From positions 682,001 to 746,000 of the forward strand of contig CAVYGS010000004.1 of NCBI GenBank assembly GCA_963768185.1: DNA of 64,000 bases, read 5' to 3'. The notes below the pieces were generated by a model. That model saw nothing but the letters and a program-made list of their open reading frames with translations, was not told the origin of the DNA and ran no database searches. The position numbers were made by a program, and so were the translations under genes. The stretch comes from Palsa-461 sp963768185 (lineage in GTDB: Bacteria; Actinomycetota; Acidimicrobiia; Acidimicrobiales; RAAP-2). Position 1 is the first letter of the stretch. Every line of letters starts with the position of its first letter. Positions 1 to 7,698 of this stretch are shown here, piece after piece.

Positions 1-1
1 G

Positions 2-1201
2 GTGGACGAGGTGACGTGGGACGACTACGGGCAGGACCTGAGGGCGAACCTCGAGAACCTGCTCGAACGGGTCCACAGCGGTGCGTATCGGGCGAGCCCG
101 TCTCGCAGGGCGTACATCTCGAAGGCAGACGGGCGGCTGCGGCCGCTCGGTATCGCCACGTTGGAGGACAAGATCCTCCAACGAGCCGTCGTCGAGGTGC
201 TCAACGCCATCTACGAGGAGGACTTTCTCGGCTTCTCCTACGGGTTCCGGCCGGGGCGCAGCCCGCACGATGCGCTCGATGCGCTTACGGTCGGGATCTC
301 GCAGAGGAAGGTGAACTGGGTACTTGACGCCGATGTCAAAGATTTCTTCACCAGTCTCGATCACGACTGGCTGGCACGGTTTGTTGAGCACCGCATAGCG
401 GACAAGAGGGTCCTGCGGCTGATCCAGAAATGGGTCAACGCAGGAGTGGTCGAGGACGGAGAATGGTCGGCGAGCGAGACCGGAGCGCCCCAGGGCGCCT
501 CGGCCTCACCGTTGCTCGCCAACATCTATCTCCATTACGTCCTCGATCGATGGGTCCGGCAGTGGAGGCGTCGACACGCACACGGTGACGTGATCATCGT
601 GAGGTTTGCTGACGACTTCGTGGCTGGGTTCGAGCACAGGGCTGACGCCGAGCAGTTCCTTATCGACCTCCGAGAGCGGTTCTCGAAGTTTGCTCTGGAA
701 CTGCATCCCGACAAGACCAGGCTCATCGAGTTCGGGCGCAACGCCACCCGAGATCGTAAAGCCCGGGGCGACGGGAAACCGGAGACCTTCGATTTCTTGG
801 GCTTCACGCACATGTGCGCGAAGAACAAGATCGGACGGTTTTGGGTCCGGCGCAAGACCATCTCGAAGCGGATGCGGGCCAAGCTTGCCGAGGTCAAAGA
901 CCAGCTCAAGCGGCGCCGGCATCTCCCCATCCCCGAGCAGGGGCAGTGGCTCGGTTCGGTGGTGCGAGGTCACCTCGCGTACTACGCCGTACCCGGCAAC
1001 ATCGACGCCGTGGTGGTCTTCCGACAAGAAGTGACCCGGTACTGGTTCGAGGCGCTCCGGCGTCGGAGCCAGCGCACCCGGATCACTTGGAACCGGATGC
1101 GCCTCTACGAGCAGCGATGGCTCCCACCCGCCCGCACGATGCATCCGTTCCCGAGCGTGCGCTTCAACGTTCGTACCCAAGGCAGGAGCCCAGTGCGTTA
1201 G
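2..1201 (+). CDS. ltrA: Group II intron reverse transcriptase/maturase, 5'-truncated by window edge
   Basis: Multifunctional RT/maturase that helps splice the intron and copies it into new sites. About 399 residues are visible. RT fingers and palm are seen in order: KADGRLRPLGI, YGFRPGRSPHDAL, DADVKDFFTSLDH (first catalytic Asp), GAPQGASASPLLANIYL, then VRFADDFV, the catalytic box with FADD in place of the commoner YADD. The thumb/maturase X region follows (FDFLGFTH, GHLAYYAVPGN). No HNH endonuclease domain follows, so it probably belongs to the endonuclease-less type. The GTG at position 2 sits mid-domain (family proteins have about 40-60 residues before this point), so the true start is upstream of the window. 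Its TAG stop lies inside the domain V RNA stem. Confidence 0.9.
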   Translation: MDEVTWDDYGQDLRANLENLLERVHSGAYRASPSRRAYISKADGRLRPLGIATLEDKILQRAVVEVLNAIYEEDFLGFSYGFRPGRSPHDALDALTVGISQRKVNWVLDADVKDFFTSLDHDWLARFVEHRIADKRVLRLIQKWVNAGVVEDGEWSASETGAPQGASASPLLANIYLHYVLDRWVRQWRRRHAHGDVIIVRFADDFVAGFEHRADAEQFLIDLRERFSKFALELHPDKTRLIEFGRNATRDRKARGDGKPETFDFLGFTHMCAKNKIGRFWVRRKTISKRMRAKLAEVKDQLKRRRHLPIPEQGQWLGSVVRGHLAYYAVPGNIDAVVVFRQEVTRYWFEALRRRSQRTRITWNRMRLYEQRWLPPARTMHPFPSVRFNVRTQGRSPVR

Positions 1202-1256
1202 CAGCGCACGCTGGGATCTGTGCGGGGGGCCGCCCGAAAGGGCGGTCCCTACCGCA
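1186..1256 (+). ncRNA. Group II intron domains V and VI
   Basis: From 1186 the sequence begins GAGCCCAGTGCG, loops at TTAGCA and returns as GCGCACGCTGGGAT: the roughly 34-nt domain V hairpin carrying the catalytic AGC triad. Domain VI follows as a GC stem (GGGCCGCCC, GAAA loop, GGGCGGTCC) ending CTACCGC, where the branch-point A is expected. This is the ribozyme core that defines the intron 3' end. Confidence 0.8.
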
Positions 1257-1309
1257 ATCTCCCCGCTCCACTTCGCTGACGAACGTGAAGTGCAGCTCGG
1301 ACGAGATCC

Positions 1310-1329
1310 GACTAGTCGTCGACTAGTCT
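1310..1329 (+). promoter_or_regulatory. Toxin-antitoxin operator overlapping a leaderless promoter
   Basis: The 8-bp palindrome GACTAGTC occurs twice, at 1310-1317 and 1321-1328. The 11-bp repeat distance is one helical turn, as expected for autoregulation by Phd/VapB-type dimers. The second copy overlaps TAGTCT (1324-1329), a TANNNT -10 box six bases before the ATG at 1336, so bound antitoxin would cover the promoter. No Shine-Dalgarno is present. Confidence 0.6.
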
Positions 1330-1335
1330 GTTTCC

Positions 1336-1572
1336 ATGACAACCGTTGGGGCCTACGACGCCAAGACTCACTTGCCACGTCTGCTCGAACAAGTAGAACG
1401 AGGTGAGACCATCACCATCACGAGACACGGCCGAGAGGTGGCGAGACTCGTGCCGGTTGATCGACGTTCCACGGCACCGGCTCAGGTCATCGAAGCATTG
1501 CGCGCTGCCCGAAAGGGCGTGCGTCGCGGGCGCTACCCGGTGAGGCACATGATCGACGAGGGTCGTCGCTGA
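1336..1572 (+). CDS. Phd/YefM-family antitoxin (VapB-like)
   Basis: Antitoxin of a type II toxin-antitoxin pair, 78 residues. The N-terminal half has the Phd/YefM fold signature: VGAYDAKTHLPRLLEQVERG then ITITRHGREVARLVP, which dimerises and binds the operator upstream. The basic C-terminal tail (RAARKGVRRGRYP) is the part expected to wrap the toxin. Its TGA overlaps the toxin start as TGATG (1570-1574), so the two are translationally coupled with the antitoxin first. The start is fixed by the -10 box six bases upstream; there is no ribosome-binding site. Confidence 0.88.
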   Translation: MTTVGAYDAKTHLPRLLEQVERGETITITRHGREVARLVPVDRRSTAPAQVIEALRAARKGVRRGRYPVRHMIDEGRR

Positions 1573-1982
1573 TGCCCGTAGTGATCGACACGTCCTTGAC
1601 GATGGCGTGGTGCTTTGAGGACGAGGCCACGAACGAGACTGACGTCGTCCTCGACCGCCTCTTGGAAGATGAAGCCATCGTGCCACCCCTGTGGCAATTC
1701 GAGGTGACCAATGTGTTGCTTGTCGCGGAACGGCAATCACGGATCACCGAGGCTCAAGCCGCCCGATTTCTTGACCTGCTTACTCAGCTTCCGATCCGCA
1801 TCGACGCTTCGCTGACTGATCTCACTGCGCTTTTGTCTGCCGGGCGTCGCCACGGTCTCAGCGTGTACGACGCCGCCTACCTTGTACTGGCCGAGCGATT
1901 GGGCGTCCCGTTGGCAACGCTCGATGAAAGGCTCGCCACGGCCGGCCGAAACGCTGGTGTCGACGTGCTAATTGCCAGCTGA
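1572..1982 (+). CDS. vapC: PIN-domain toxin (VapC-like RNase)
   Basis: PIN-domain endoribonuclease toxin, 136 residues, the usual VapC length. Acidic active-site positions are visible: VVIDTS (Asp 5), WQFEVTNVLL (Glu in the middle), and SVYDAAYLVLAERLG with ATLDERL near the C-terminus for the last Asp pair. It would cleave RNA with Mg2+ when the antitoxin is degraded. It starts inside the antitoxin stop codon. The RNA target cannot be told from sequence. Confidence 0.88.
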   Translation: MPVVIDTSLTMAWCFEDEATNETDVVLDRLLEDEAIVPPLWQFEVTNVLLVAERQSRITEAQAARFLDLLTQLPIRIDASLTDLTALLSAGRRHGLSVYDAAYLVLAERLGVPLATLDERLATAGRNAGVDVLIAS

Positions 1983-2081
1983 CGAGAGCTGACGGTCACC
2001 ACCCGACCGACAGGCGTCGGGCTGCAACTGCCTCGATCCGCTAGGAGTCCGAGCCCGTCGGTGTCGGGCTGGTCGCCCCGC

Positions 2082-2915
2082 CTACTGAGCGCTCAATAGC
2101 TCCGCGACGTAGGCCTGCATGTCGACCTTGCCGGTCATGATCCCCCCCGTCGTGCCCCCGTCGGTGATCAGGTTCTCTCCGGTGATGAACGACGCCGCCT
2201 TTGAGTTGAGGAAGATCAGCGGGTAGGCCTGCTCGTCCGGAGTCGACCGGCGCCCAAGCGGGATCGGGTAGTTGTCCATGAACTTCTTGCCGGCCATCGC
2301 CTCGAACGACGGCATCATCGGCGTGTCCGTTGGGCCAGGGCTGATGACGTTGATGCGGATGCCGTGGTCGGCGGCTTCGAAGGCCCGCCACTGTGTCCAG
2401 ATGATGATCGCCTCCTTGGACGGCGAGTAGCCGCCCGCAATGTCTTCGGGGTGCGCCTCACACCAGGCGCGGCCGGCGGCGAAGCCGTCCGAGGTGACGA
2501 GTGGCATCCACTTCGCGATGTTGGCCATCCACCCGGCTCCGGCGGTTGACGAGATGCTGGCGATGGCACCGCCCTCGGTCATATGGCGCATGACCTGCTC
2601 GGCGAGGTGTCGCATCCCGACGAAGTTCACCAGCATGACGTCGACGTCGGAGAACGGTGGCCCCGGCAGACCGGCGCAGTTGAACAACGAGTCGATCTGC
2701 CCGCCGATCTTCTCAACGGCGGCGCTGGTCGCGTCGGGGTCGCGCAAATCAACGACCTGGTGGCTGGCCACCTTCACGGGTGGCTCCTTCAGATCCAGCA
2801 CGTGCACCTCGGCACCCAGGTCGACCAGCTCTCGGACCGCTGCCGCACCCATGCCGGCGCCACCCCCGCCGCTCACGACGACCCGTGTTCCCTCGTAGCT
2901 CCACACCGATGACAT
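2082..2915 (-). CDS. Short-chain dehydrogenase/reductase (SDR), 3-alpha-HSD-like
   Basis: NAD(P)-dependent oxidoreductase of 277 residues. The Rossmann glycine motif (VVSGGGGAGMGAAAV) is at the N-terminus, DLRD marks the cofactor-adenine contact, NCAG replaces the usual NNAG, ISSTAG holds the catalytic Ser, and YSPSKEA supplies the Tyr/Lys pair. The short early loop and PGPTDTPMM resemble the SDRs annotated as 3-alpha-hydroxysteroid or coniferyl-alcohol dehydrogenases, but the substrate is not determinable. The ATG at 2915 is chosen over an in-frame ATG 45 bases upstream because GGAGGGGG lies 5 nt before it. It is transcribed away from a 19-bp palindromic operator. Confidence 0.85.
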   Translation of the reverse strand: MSSVWSYEGTRVVVSGGGGAGMGAAAVRELVDLGAEVHVLDLKEPPVKVASHQVVDLRDPDATSAAVEKIGGQIDSLFNCAGLPGPPFSDVDVMLVNFVGMRHLAEQVMRHMTEGGAIASISSTAGAGWMANIAKWMPLVTSDGFAAGRAWCEAHPEDIAGGYSPSKEAIIIWTQWRAFEAADHGIRINVISPGPTDTPMMPSFEAMAGKKFMDNYPIPLGRRSTPDEQAYPLIFLNSKAASFITGENLITDGGTTGGIMTGKVDMQAYVAELLSAQ

Positions 2916-3254
2916 GTTCGCCCCCTCCTCGATCGAGGAACTCCGACCGTACTTGAGCATCGTTGCCCCGGCGACTGGCCGCCTGAGCCCCTTGTCTCCG
3001 CAGAGCTGCTCGAAGGCCTGTTCAAGCTCGAAGTCAAGTCGGACCGCCGCTCGCCGTGCTGATCCGCGCGTGTCGCGGAGACCAGTAGTGACTACTGGTG
3101 AAGAGCGGTGGGATCACCTTCTGCTCGCCGTTCGCCCCGGGGCAGCCGGCGGCGGTGCGTCGCCGGCCTCGTCGCGCCGGATACCCTCAGTGTTCGGCCC
3201 CTACAGCGCACGACCCATCAATCGCGGCGGGCGTGCTCCCGACAAGCAGGCGCG
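2916..3254. other. Intergenic region between divergent SDR and MscS genes
   Basis: No convincing gene is seen. The region holds the divergent promoters and the perfect palindrome at 3081-3099. Short open frames here show no conserved motif and overlap the regulatory palindrome. Confidence 0.5.
3081..3099. promoter_or_regulatory. 19-bp perfect palindrome, putative repressor operator
   Basis: ACCAGTAGT-G-ACTACTGGT is a perfect 9+1+9 inverted repeat in the divergent region between the SDR (start 2915) and MscS (start 3255). Length and symmetry are typical of TetR- or GntR-type dimer sites. No such regulator is encoded next to it, so the binding protein is unknown. Confidence 0.55.
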
Positions 3255-4070
3255 ATGAGGAGGCCCGTGCCCGCTCAGCAATCCCCATTGGCGGTGACCC
3301 CGCCGGCGCCACGCCACTGGCTCCTCGGAATCTCAGCCGGGGTTGTCGCCCTGGCGGCTCTGGTCGCCGGCTCCGCCTGGGGTCAGGTCCATGACAAGGC
3401 CATCGACCCCCGAATCATCGGTTGGGCCAGCGCCGCCGCACTCGCTCTCTTTGGCACGCTCGCCACCACGGTCGTCTCCTCGTGCCTCGGCCGGCTCGTC
3501 ACCCATCGCTCGTTGCCCTCCGCCGGCACGGTTTTGCGCATCACCTCCGCCGCGGTGGGGTACGTCGTGGTCCTCTTCGGCGTGCTGGCCGTGTTGGACG
3601 TCTCTGTCGAGAAGCTGCTGGTCGGCGCGGGGCTGGCCGGCGTCGTCCTCGGCATCGCCGCCACCCAGAGCCTGGGGAACGTCTTTGCCGGCCTGGTCAT
3701 CATTTTCGCCCGCCCGTTCGCCGTCGGCGACCACATCCGGATCCGGTCCGGGACACTGGGCGGTGTCTTCGACGCCTGGGTCGTAGAAATGAGCCTCACG
3801 TACACGACGCTGCGCCTGGACGACGGACCGTGGAAGATTCCCAACGGCGCCCTCCTTGCCGCCGGTGTCGGGCAGCTGCCGCGGACGACGACCGTGCCGC
3901 CGGTGCCCCAGGTGCCGGGGGCTCCGCTCCCCGGGGGCGTGGCCGCCTCCACGCCCCCACAGCCACCGACGCCAACGACCACGCCACCGACGGGAAGTGG
4001 TTCCGCATCGTCGGACGCCTCGACGGCTGTGCACGGCCCCGACAGCGACTGGTCACCCGAAACCTCCTGA
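3255..4070 (+). CDS. MscS-family mechanosensitive channel, short form with Pro/Thr-rich tail
   Basis: Small-conductance mechanosensitive channel-like protein, 271 residues. Three hydrophobic helices come first (about residues 25-45, 54-75 and 95-118). The pore-lining and beta-domain signature follows: GAGLAGVVLGIAATQSLGN, then FARPFAVGDHIRI and VVEMSLTYTTLRLDDG, ending IPNGALL. The C-terminal alpha/beta vestibule domain of classical MscS is missing; after about residue 205 there is only a Pro/Thr/Ser-rich tail. It may be a naturally short form or a gene whose end was altered by a frameshift. The ATG at 3255 starts right before the first membrane-adjacent segment; its ribosome-binding site is weak. 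Confidence 0.82.
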   Translation: MRRPVPAQQSPLAVTPPAPRHWLLGISAGVVALAALVAGSAWGQVHDKAIDPRIIGWASAAALALFGTLATTVVSSCLGRLVTHRSLPSAGTVLRITSAAVGYVVVLFGVLAVLDVSVEKLLVGAGLAGVVLGIAATQSLGNVFAGLVIIFARPFAVGDHIRIRSGTLGGVFDAWVVEMSLTYTTLRLDDGPWKIPNGALLAAGVGQLPRTTTVPPVPQVPGAPLPGGVAASTPPQPPTPTTTPPTGSGSASSDASTAVHGPDSDWSPETS

Positions 4071-4294
4071 GTTGGCGGAACGAGAGATGGTCCTTTGCTG
4101 GCGTCGCGCTCGCTTCCGGATTGCCTGACAGGCCGACACCGAACACCAATGGGAGAAGCCCCTCGTCATTGCTGGTTGCCGATTGGAGCCGACGCGAGGC
4201 CGTTTCGAGAACGTCGTTGGTTGCTTCCCCACGGGCCTCGTTCGGCCTCCACCTACCCGCGAACGAGTAACAATCCGGCCAGTAATGTCCTGCC

Positions 4295-5287
4295 ATGGAA
4301 CACGTGCGCCTTGGACGAACAGGCCTTCAGGTGTCGAGGCTCTGTCTTGGGACGATGACCTTTGGACTCCAGTGCGACGAGCCGACGTCGGTCTCGATTC
4401 TCGACCGGGCCGCCGAAGGGGGCATCGATTTCATCGACACCTCGGATGTCTACCCACTCGGTGGTGATCTGACGACCCAGGGTCGCACCGAAGAGATACT
4501 CGGCCGCTGGCTTACCGGTCGGCGCGACCGCTTTGTGATTGCGACCAAGTGTTTTGGACGCACCGGACCTGCCCCTTTCGACGGTGGGAACTCTCGAAGA
4601 CACATCTTTGATGCCATCGAGGCGTCACTGCGCCGCCTACAGACGGACTACATCGACCTCTACCAGCTCCACGGCTTCGATCGCGATACGCCGATCGACG
4701 AGACGCTCGGAGCGCTCAACGACCTGGTGCACCAAGGAAAGGTTCGATACATCGGTTGTTCGAACTTCCTCACCTACCAGCTGGTTCGAGCGATCGGGAG
4801 AGCCGAAACTCTGGGCGTCGCTCGGTTTGACTCGGTGCAACCGCGTTACAACCTGCTCTTTCGTCAAATCGAGCGCGAGATGCTTCCGTTCTGCGCTGAA
4901 GAGGGAGTGGGTGTCATCCCGTACAACCCGATTGCCGGTGGGTTGCTCTCAGGTAAGTACGACCGAAAGGCTGCACCTCCCGACGGCTCCCGCTTTACGC
5001 TCGGCAACGCGGCACAGACGTACCAATCCCGATACTGGCACGACCGGGAGTTTGACACTGTTGAGCTGCTGACCTCGCTTGCGAAGGAGGCCGGCGTCAG
5101 TCTCGTCACGCTCTCGATTGCATGGGTCCTGGCACACAAAGTCATCACGGCACCCATCGTCGGAGCGAGTCGCCCCGATCAGCTCGACGCGAGCCTGCAA
5201 GCGGCGGAGTACGTGCTGGACGACAAACTCAAAGCCCGGCTCGATGAACTCACCCACGAGTACCGAATGGGTGACGCACCTCGCTGA
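4295..5287 (+). CDS. Aldo/keto reductase
   Basis: NADPH-dependent aldo/keto reductase, 330 residues, full length. The catalytic tetrad is visible: Asp and Tyr in FIDTSDVYP, Lys in VIATKCFG, His in LYQLHGFD. C-terminal coenzyme contacts follow (VIPYNPIAGGLLSGKY, IVGASRPDQLD). This subfamily acts on sugar aldehydes, ketones or xenobiotics; the substrate is unknown. The start is supported by TAATGT at 4283-4288, six bases before the ATG, with no ribosome-binding site, so the mRNA is probably leaderless. It stands alone on its strand. Confidence 0.9.
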   Translation: MEHVRLGRTGLQVSRLCLGTMTFGLQCDEPTSVSILDRAAEGGIDFIDTSDVYPLGGDLTTQGRTEEILGRWLTGRRDRFVIATKCFGRTGPAPFDGGNSRRHIFDAIEASLRRLQTDYIDLYQLHGFDRDTPIDETLGALNDLVHQGKVRYIGCSNFLTYQLVRAIGRAETLGVARFDSVQPRYNLLFRQIEREMLPFCAEEGVGVIPYNPIAGGLLSGKYDRKAAPPDGSRFTLGNAAQTYQSRYWHDREFDTVELLTSLAKEAGVSLVTLSIAWVLAHKVITAPIVGASRPDQLDASLQAAEYVLDDKLKARLDELTHEYRMGDAPR

Positions 5288-5434
5288 GCGTGCTGCAAGG
5301 CGTCGTACAGATCGAGCGATTCAGCTGATCTGCTCCCCTGCCTGGACACGTCGAACACAGGGTGGTCCGAGCACGGTCAACGCCTCGATGCCCGAACCGT
5401 CCCACAAACAAGGCCGAGAGAGGAGCCGTAGACT

Positions 5435-5830
5435 TTGCCCTCGGTGACTGAGGGCCACGACGATGCGGGAATCATCGAGTGCGATCTACGGCTGCACTCG
5501 AGTCGTCCGGCCGATGGCACAACTGGGGAGCTGACGTGGGCCGATTGGTCTGAGACAGTCGTCGGCAAGGCGGTCACATTCCAAGCACTCGCGATCACGG
5601 CCAAAGGACTCTGGAACGGCCCCCTCGCCCCTGGCGCCGAAGTCCCCGCCCCGATTGCATTGGATGATCCTTACTGGACCGTATTTCTTCCTTCGGGCAG
5701 AGGCGTTCCGATCCTGGTTGGTCAAGTTGGCCATCCACTTGCCATCGGCGAGTGCTTTCAGTTGCCCCCCGGGCAGCCCGGCGTCTGGACCGCGAACGTG
5801 ACCTTCGAGGGAGCGATCGTCACCGACTAG
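5435..5830 (+). CDS. Hypothetical protein
   Basis: Unrecognised protein of 131 residues, with no signal peptide or membrane segment. A TTG start at 5435 is chosen because GAGAGGAG ends 10 nt before it; the next option, GTG at 5444, is too far from that site. The composition is ordinary, with a beta-rich look and Pro/Gly turns (GQVGHPLAIG). Its stop overlaps the stop of the convergent MerR-PP2C gene within a CTAG at 5827-5830. No function is proposed. Confidence 0.55.
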   Translation: MPSVTEGHDDAGIIECDLRLHSSRPADGTTGELTWADWSETVVGKAVTFQALAITAKGLWNGPLAPGAEVPAPIALDDPYWTVFLPSGRGVPILVGQVGHPLAIGECFQLPPGQPGVWTANVTFEGAIVTD

Positions 5831-6918
5831 GTGCAGATCTCGGCGACAACCGCTGACACGTTGTCACGACCACCTCGAGATACAGCCAGTTCGACGAGAC
5901 CGTCGGCGATCGCCTGGACGTCCTGGCCCTCCGCCATCAAGGACGTGATCTCGTCGCCGGACGCCTCGTTGAAGAGCCCGTCGGTACAGAGGAGAAGGCG
6001 ATCACCTTCGACGGCTTGGTGCGTTGCGCTGTCCAGCTCGACCTCCGGTGCGACGCCGAGGGCTCGAGTCAGAACACTGCGGTGAGGATGGTCGAGCGCC
6101 TCTTGTTCGCTTAAGTCCCCGCGCCGCACGGCTTCGGCGGTCACGCTGTGGTCGTGGGTCAGTTGGCTCAAGGAGCCCTGATGCAAGACGTAGGCACGGC
6201 TGTCGCCCACGTTCACGACCGCGAGGGTTCCGTCTTGGATCACGCCGGCCGCGCAGATCGTCGTACCCATGCCCTCCAACTCGGCGGCTTCGCCACCGCG
6301 ATCCCAGATCGCCCTGTTCGCTGCCCGGACCGCCGCCTGAAGCTCGTCAAGCGACCGACCGGTGAAGGCAGCCTGGATCAGCGATATCGCGATGGCCGAC
6401 GCGACCCCGCCTCCTCGATGGCCTCCCATACCGTCTGCAACCGCAGCGAGTAGCGGGCTGCTCGTCAGGGCATCTTCGTTGTGATCACGGACTCGCCCAA
6501 TGTCGGTGCGGCTCCCTGTCTTCAGATTCGTCATCGCTACCTTTCTTGAGTGCTCAGTGTCGGGGGCTGGGACTGACGTGTCGTCGATCCCCAGCAATCG
6601 GCGTGCGAGGTCGAGCGCCTTGTGGCGTTGTGCGGCGTCGATCTCCACTTGGTCCGCCCAGCCATCGAGCTGTTCGCCTGACGGATCACTGAGAACCGCT
6701 CCGATGTCCGCGAGAGGCATGCCCGCCTCTCGGAGCGCGTCGATCAGTTGGGCCTCGCGGAACTGACCCGGCGAGTAGTACCGGTAACCCGATATCGAAT
6801 CGACCGCCGCGGGCACGAGGAGTCCGCCGGCTGCGTAGCTCCTGAGGCGCTTCGGTGAAAGACCAGAGTGCTCCGAGAACTCTCCGATCGGCATGAGTTC
6901 GTCCACCCGACGCAGCAT
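5827..6918 (-). CDS. MerR-type HTH fused to PP2C Ser/Thr phosphatase
   Basis: Two-domain protein. An N-terminal MerR-like winged helix (PIGEFSEHSGLSPKRLRSYA, then SGYRYYSPGQ and a dimerising helix) is joined to a full PP2C/PPM phosphatase. The metal-site motifs are present in order: RDHNEDAL, VADGMGGH, VNVGDSRAYVL, LLCTDGLFN and GGRDNVSAVV, so two Mn2+/Mg2+ ions should bind and the phosphatase should be active. MerR parts normally sense a ligand in the C-terminal domain; here a phosphatase takes that place. Linker residues are Asp/Pro-rich. The start is uncertain: a GTG at 6996 gives 26 more residues, and neither has a strong ribosome-binding site; 6918 is used because MerR proteins begin close to the helix-turn-helix. 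Confidence 0.85.
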   Translation of the reverse strand: MLRRVDELMPIGEFSEHSGLSPKRLRSYAAGGLLVPAAVDSISGYRYYSPGQFREAQLIDALREAGMPLADIGAVLSDPSGEQLDGWADQVEIDAAQRHKALDLARRLLGIDDTSVPAPDTEHSRKVAMTNLKTGSRTDIGRVRDHNEDALTSSPLLAAVADGMGGHRGGGVASAIAISLIQAAFTGRSLDELQAAVRAANRAIWDRGGEAAELEGMGTTICAAGVIQDGTLAVVNVGDSRAYVLHQGSLSQLTHDHSVTAEAVRRGDLSEQEALDHPHRSVLTRALGVAPEVELDSATHQAVEGDRLLLCTDGLFNEASGDEITSLMAEGQDVQAIADGLVELAVSRGGRDNVSAVVAEICT

Positions 6919-7228
6919 GAACCCTGCCCCCGGGGGAATGTCAAGCGCCCGAGCAGGTTCTGCTCTGGATGCCGGATCGATTTTCGGCCGAGGCACGAGA
7001 GCCGCTCGAGCGCGGGACTGCCATCTCAGGGTTTGCCCCCTACTCCTCTCTGCCTATCTGCGGAACGGACATCAAGGGAACGGCGTCCGTCAGTTCTTCA
7101 TAGGCGGCTGCCCGGCCAACATTTGATGGTCGCTCCAGGCCTGACCTCACGCGACGCGGCCGTGCTCGCTGGCTGCCCAGAATGGCAAGTCTGTTGCGGG
7201 TCGAAGGGACGTCTCATATCGTTTCGCC

Positions 7229-7647
7229 ATGAACGAGGTCGAGGACTTTTTGAGCCAGGTGCCTTTGTTCGCCAAGCTTTCGAAGAAGGACTTGAACCGC
7301 TTGGCGCTGTCAATGAAGGAGCGAACCTTTGGCACCGGGTCCGTCGTCACCGACCTCGATCACACAGGTGTCGGGTTCTTCGTCATTGTCAGCGGTACGG
7401 CGACGGTCACCGCCGGTGGCGAGGACCGCGCCGCTGAAGACAGGGGACTATTTCGGGGAGATCTCTCTGCTGGATGGCGGTCCACGGACTGCGACGATCG
7501 TTGCAAACACCGAACTGCGCTGCTACGGGATGACCGCCTGGGAGTTCCCGACCGTTCGTCCAGGCGCATCCGGACGTGGCGTGGACCCTTCTCGTCACTC
7601 TCGCCCAACGTGTGCGAACGGCGGAATCGACGAAGTCGACGTCGTGA
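7229..7647 (+). pseudogene. Cyclic nucleotide-binding (Crp-like cNMP) domain protein, two frameshifts
   Basis: Single cNMP-binding domain. The N-terminus (VEDFLSQVPLFAKLSKKDL, then FFVIVSGTATVT) is in frame 2. The phosphate-binding cassette (LKTGDYFGEISLLDGGPRTA) is in frame 3 after an extra base near 7427. The C-terminal helix (RPFVQAHPDVAWTLLVTLAQ) is in frame 1 after an extra C near 7553, and ends at a TGA at 7645-7647. The rejoined protein would be about 138 residues with nothing missing, so indel errors are likely. It has no DNA-binding domain. TATCGT at 7217-7222 lies six bases before the ATG, indicating a leaderless transcript. Confidence 0.8.
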
Positions 7648-7698
7648 AAGAACGCCTGCGGGGTAGACGCAGTGCCCTGACTCTGCTCGCCGGCCGTC

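Larger units (their letters stand above)
1..1256 (+). mobile_element. Group II intron, 3' portion (5' end outside window)
   Basis: Retroelement made of the intron-encoded reverse transcriptase (2-1201) followed by domain V and domain VI RNA ending near 1256. The 5' ribozyme domains lie before the window. The 3' end is placed by the conserved closing pattern CCCTACCGC and is good to a few bases. The 3' flank runs straight into the promoter of a toxin-antitoxin operon 50 bp on, so the insertion is just upstream of that promoter. Confidence 0.85.
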
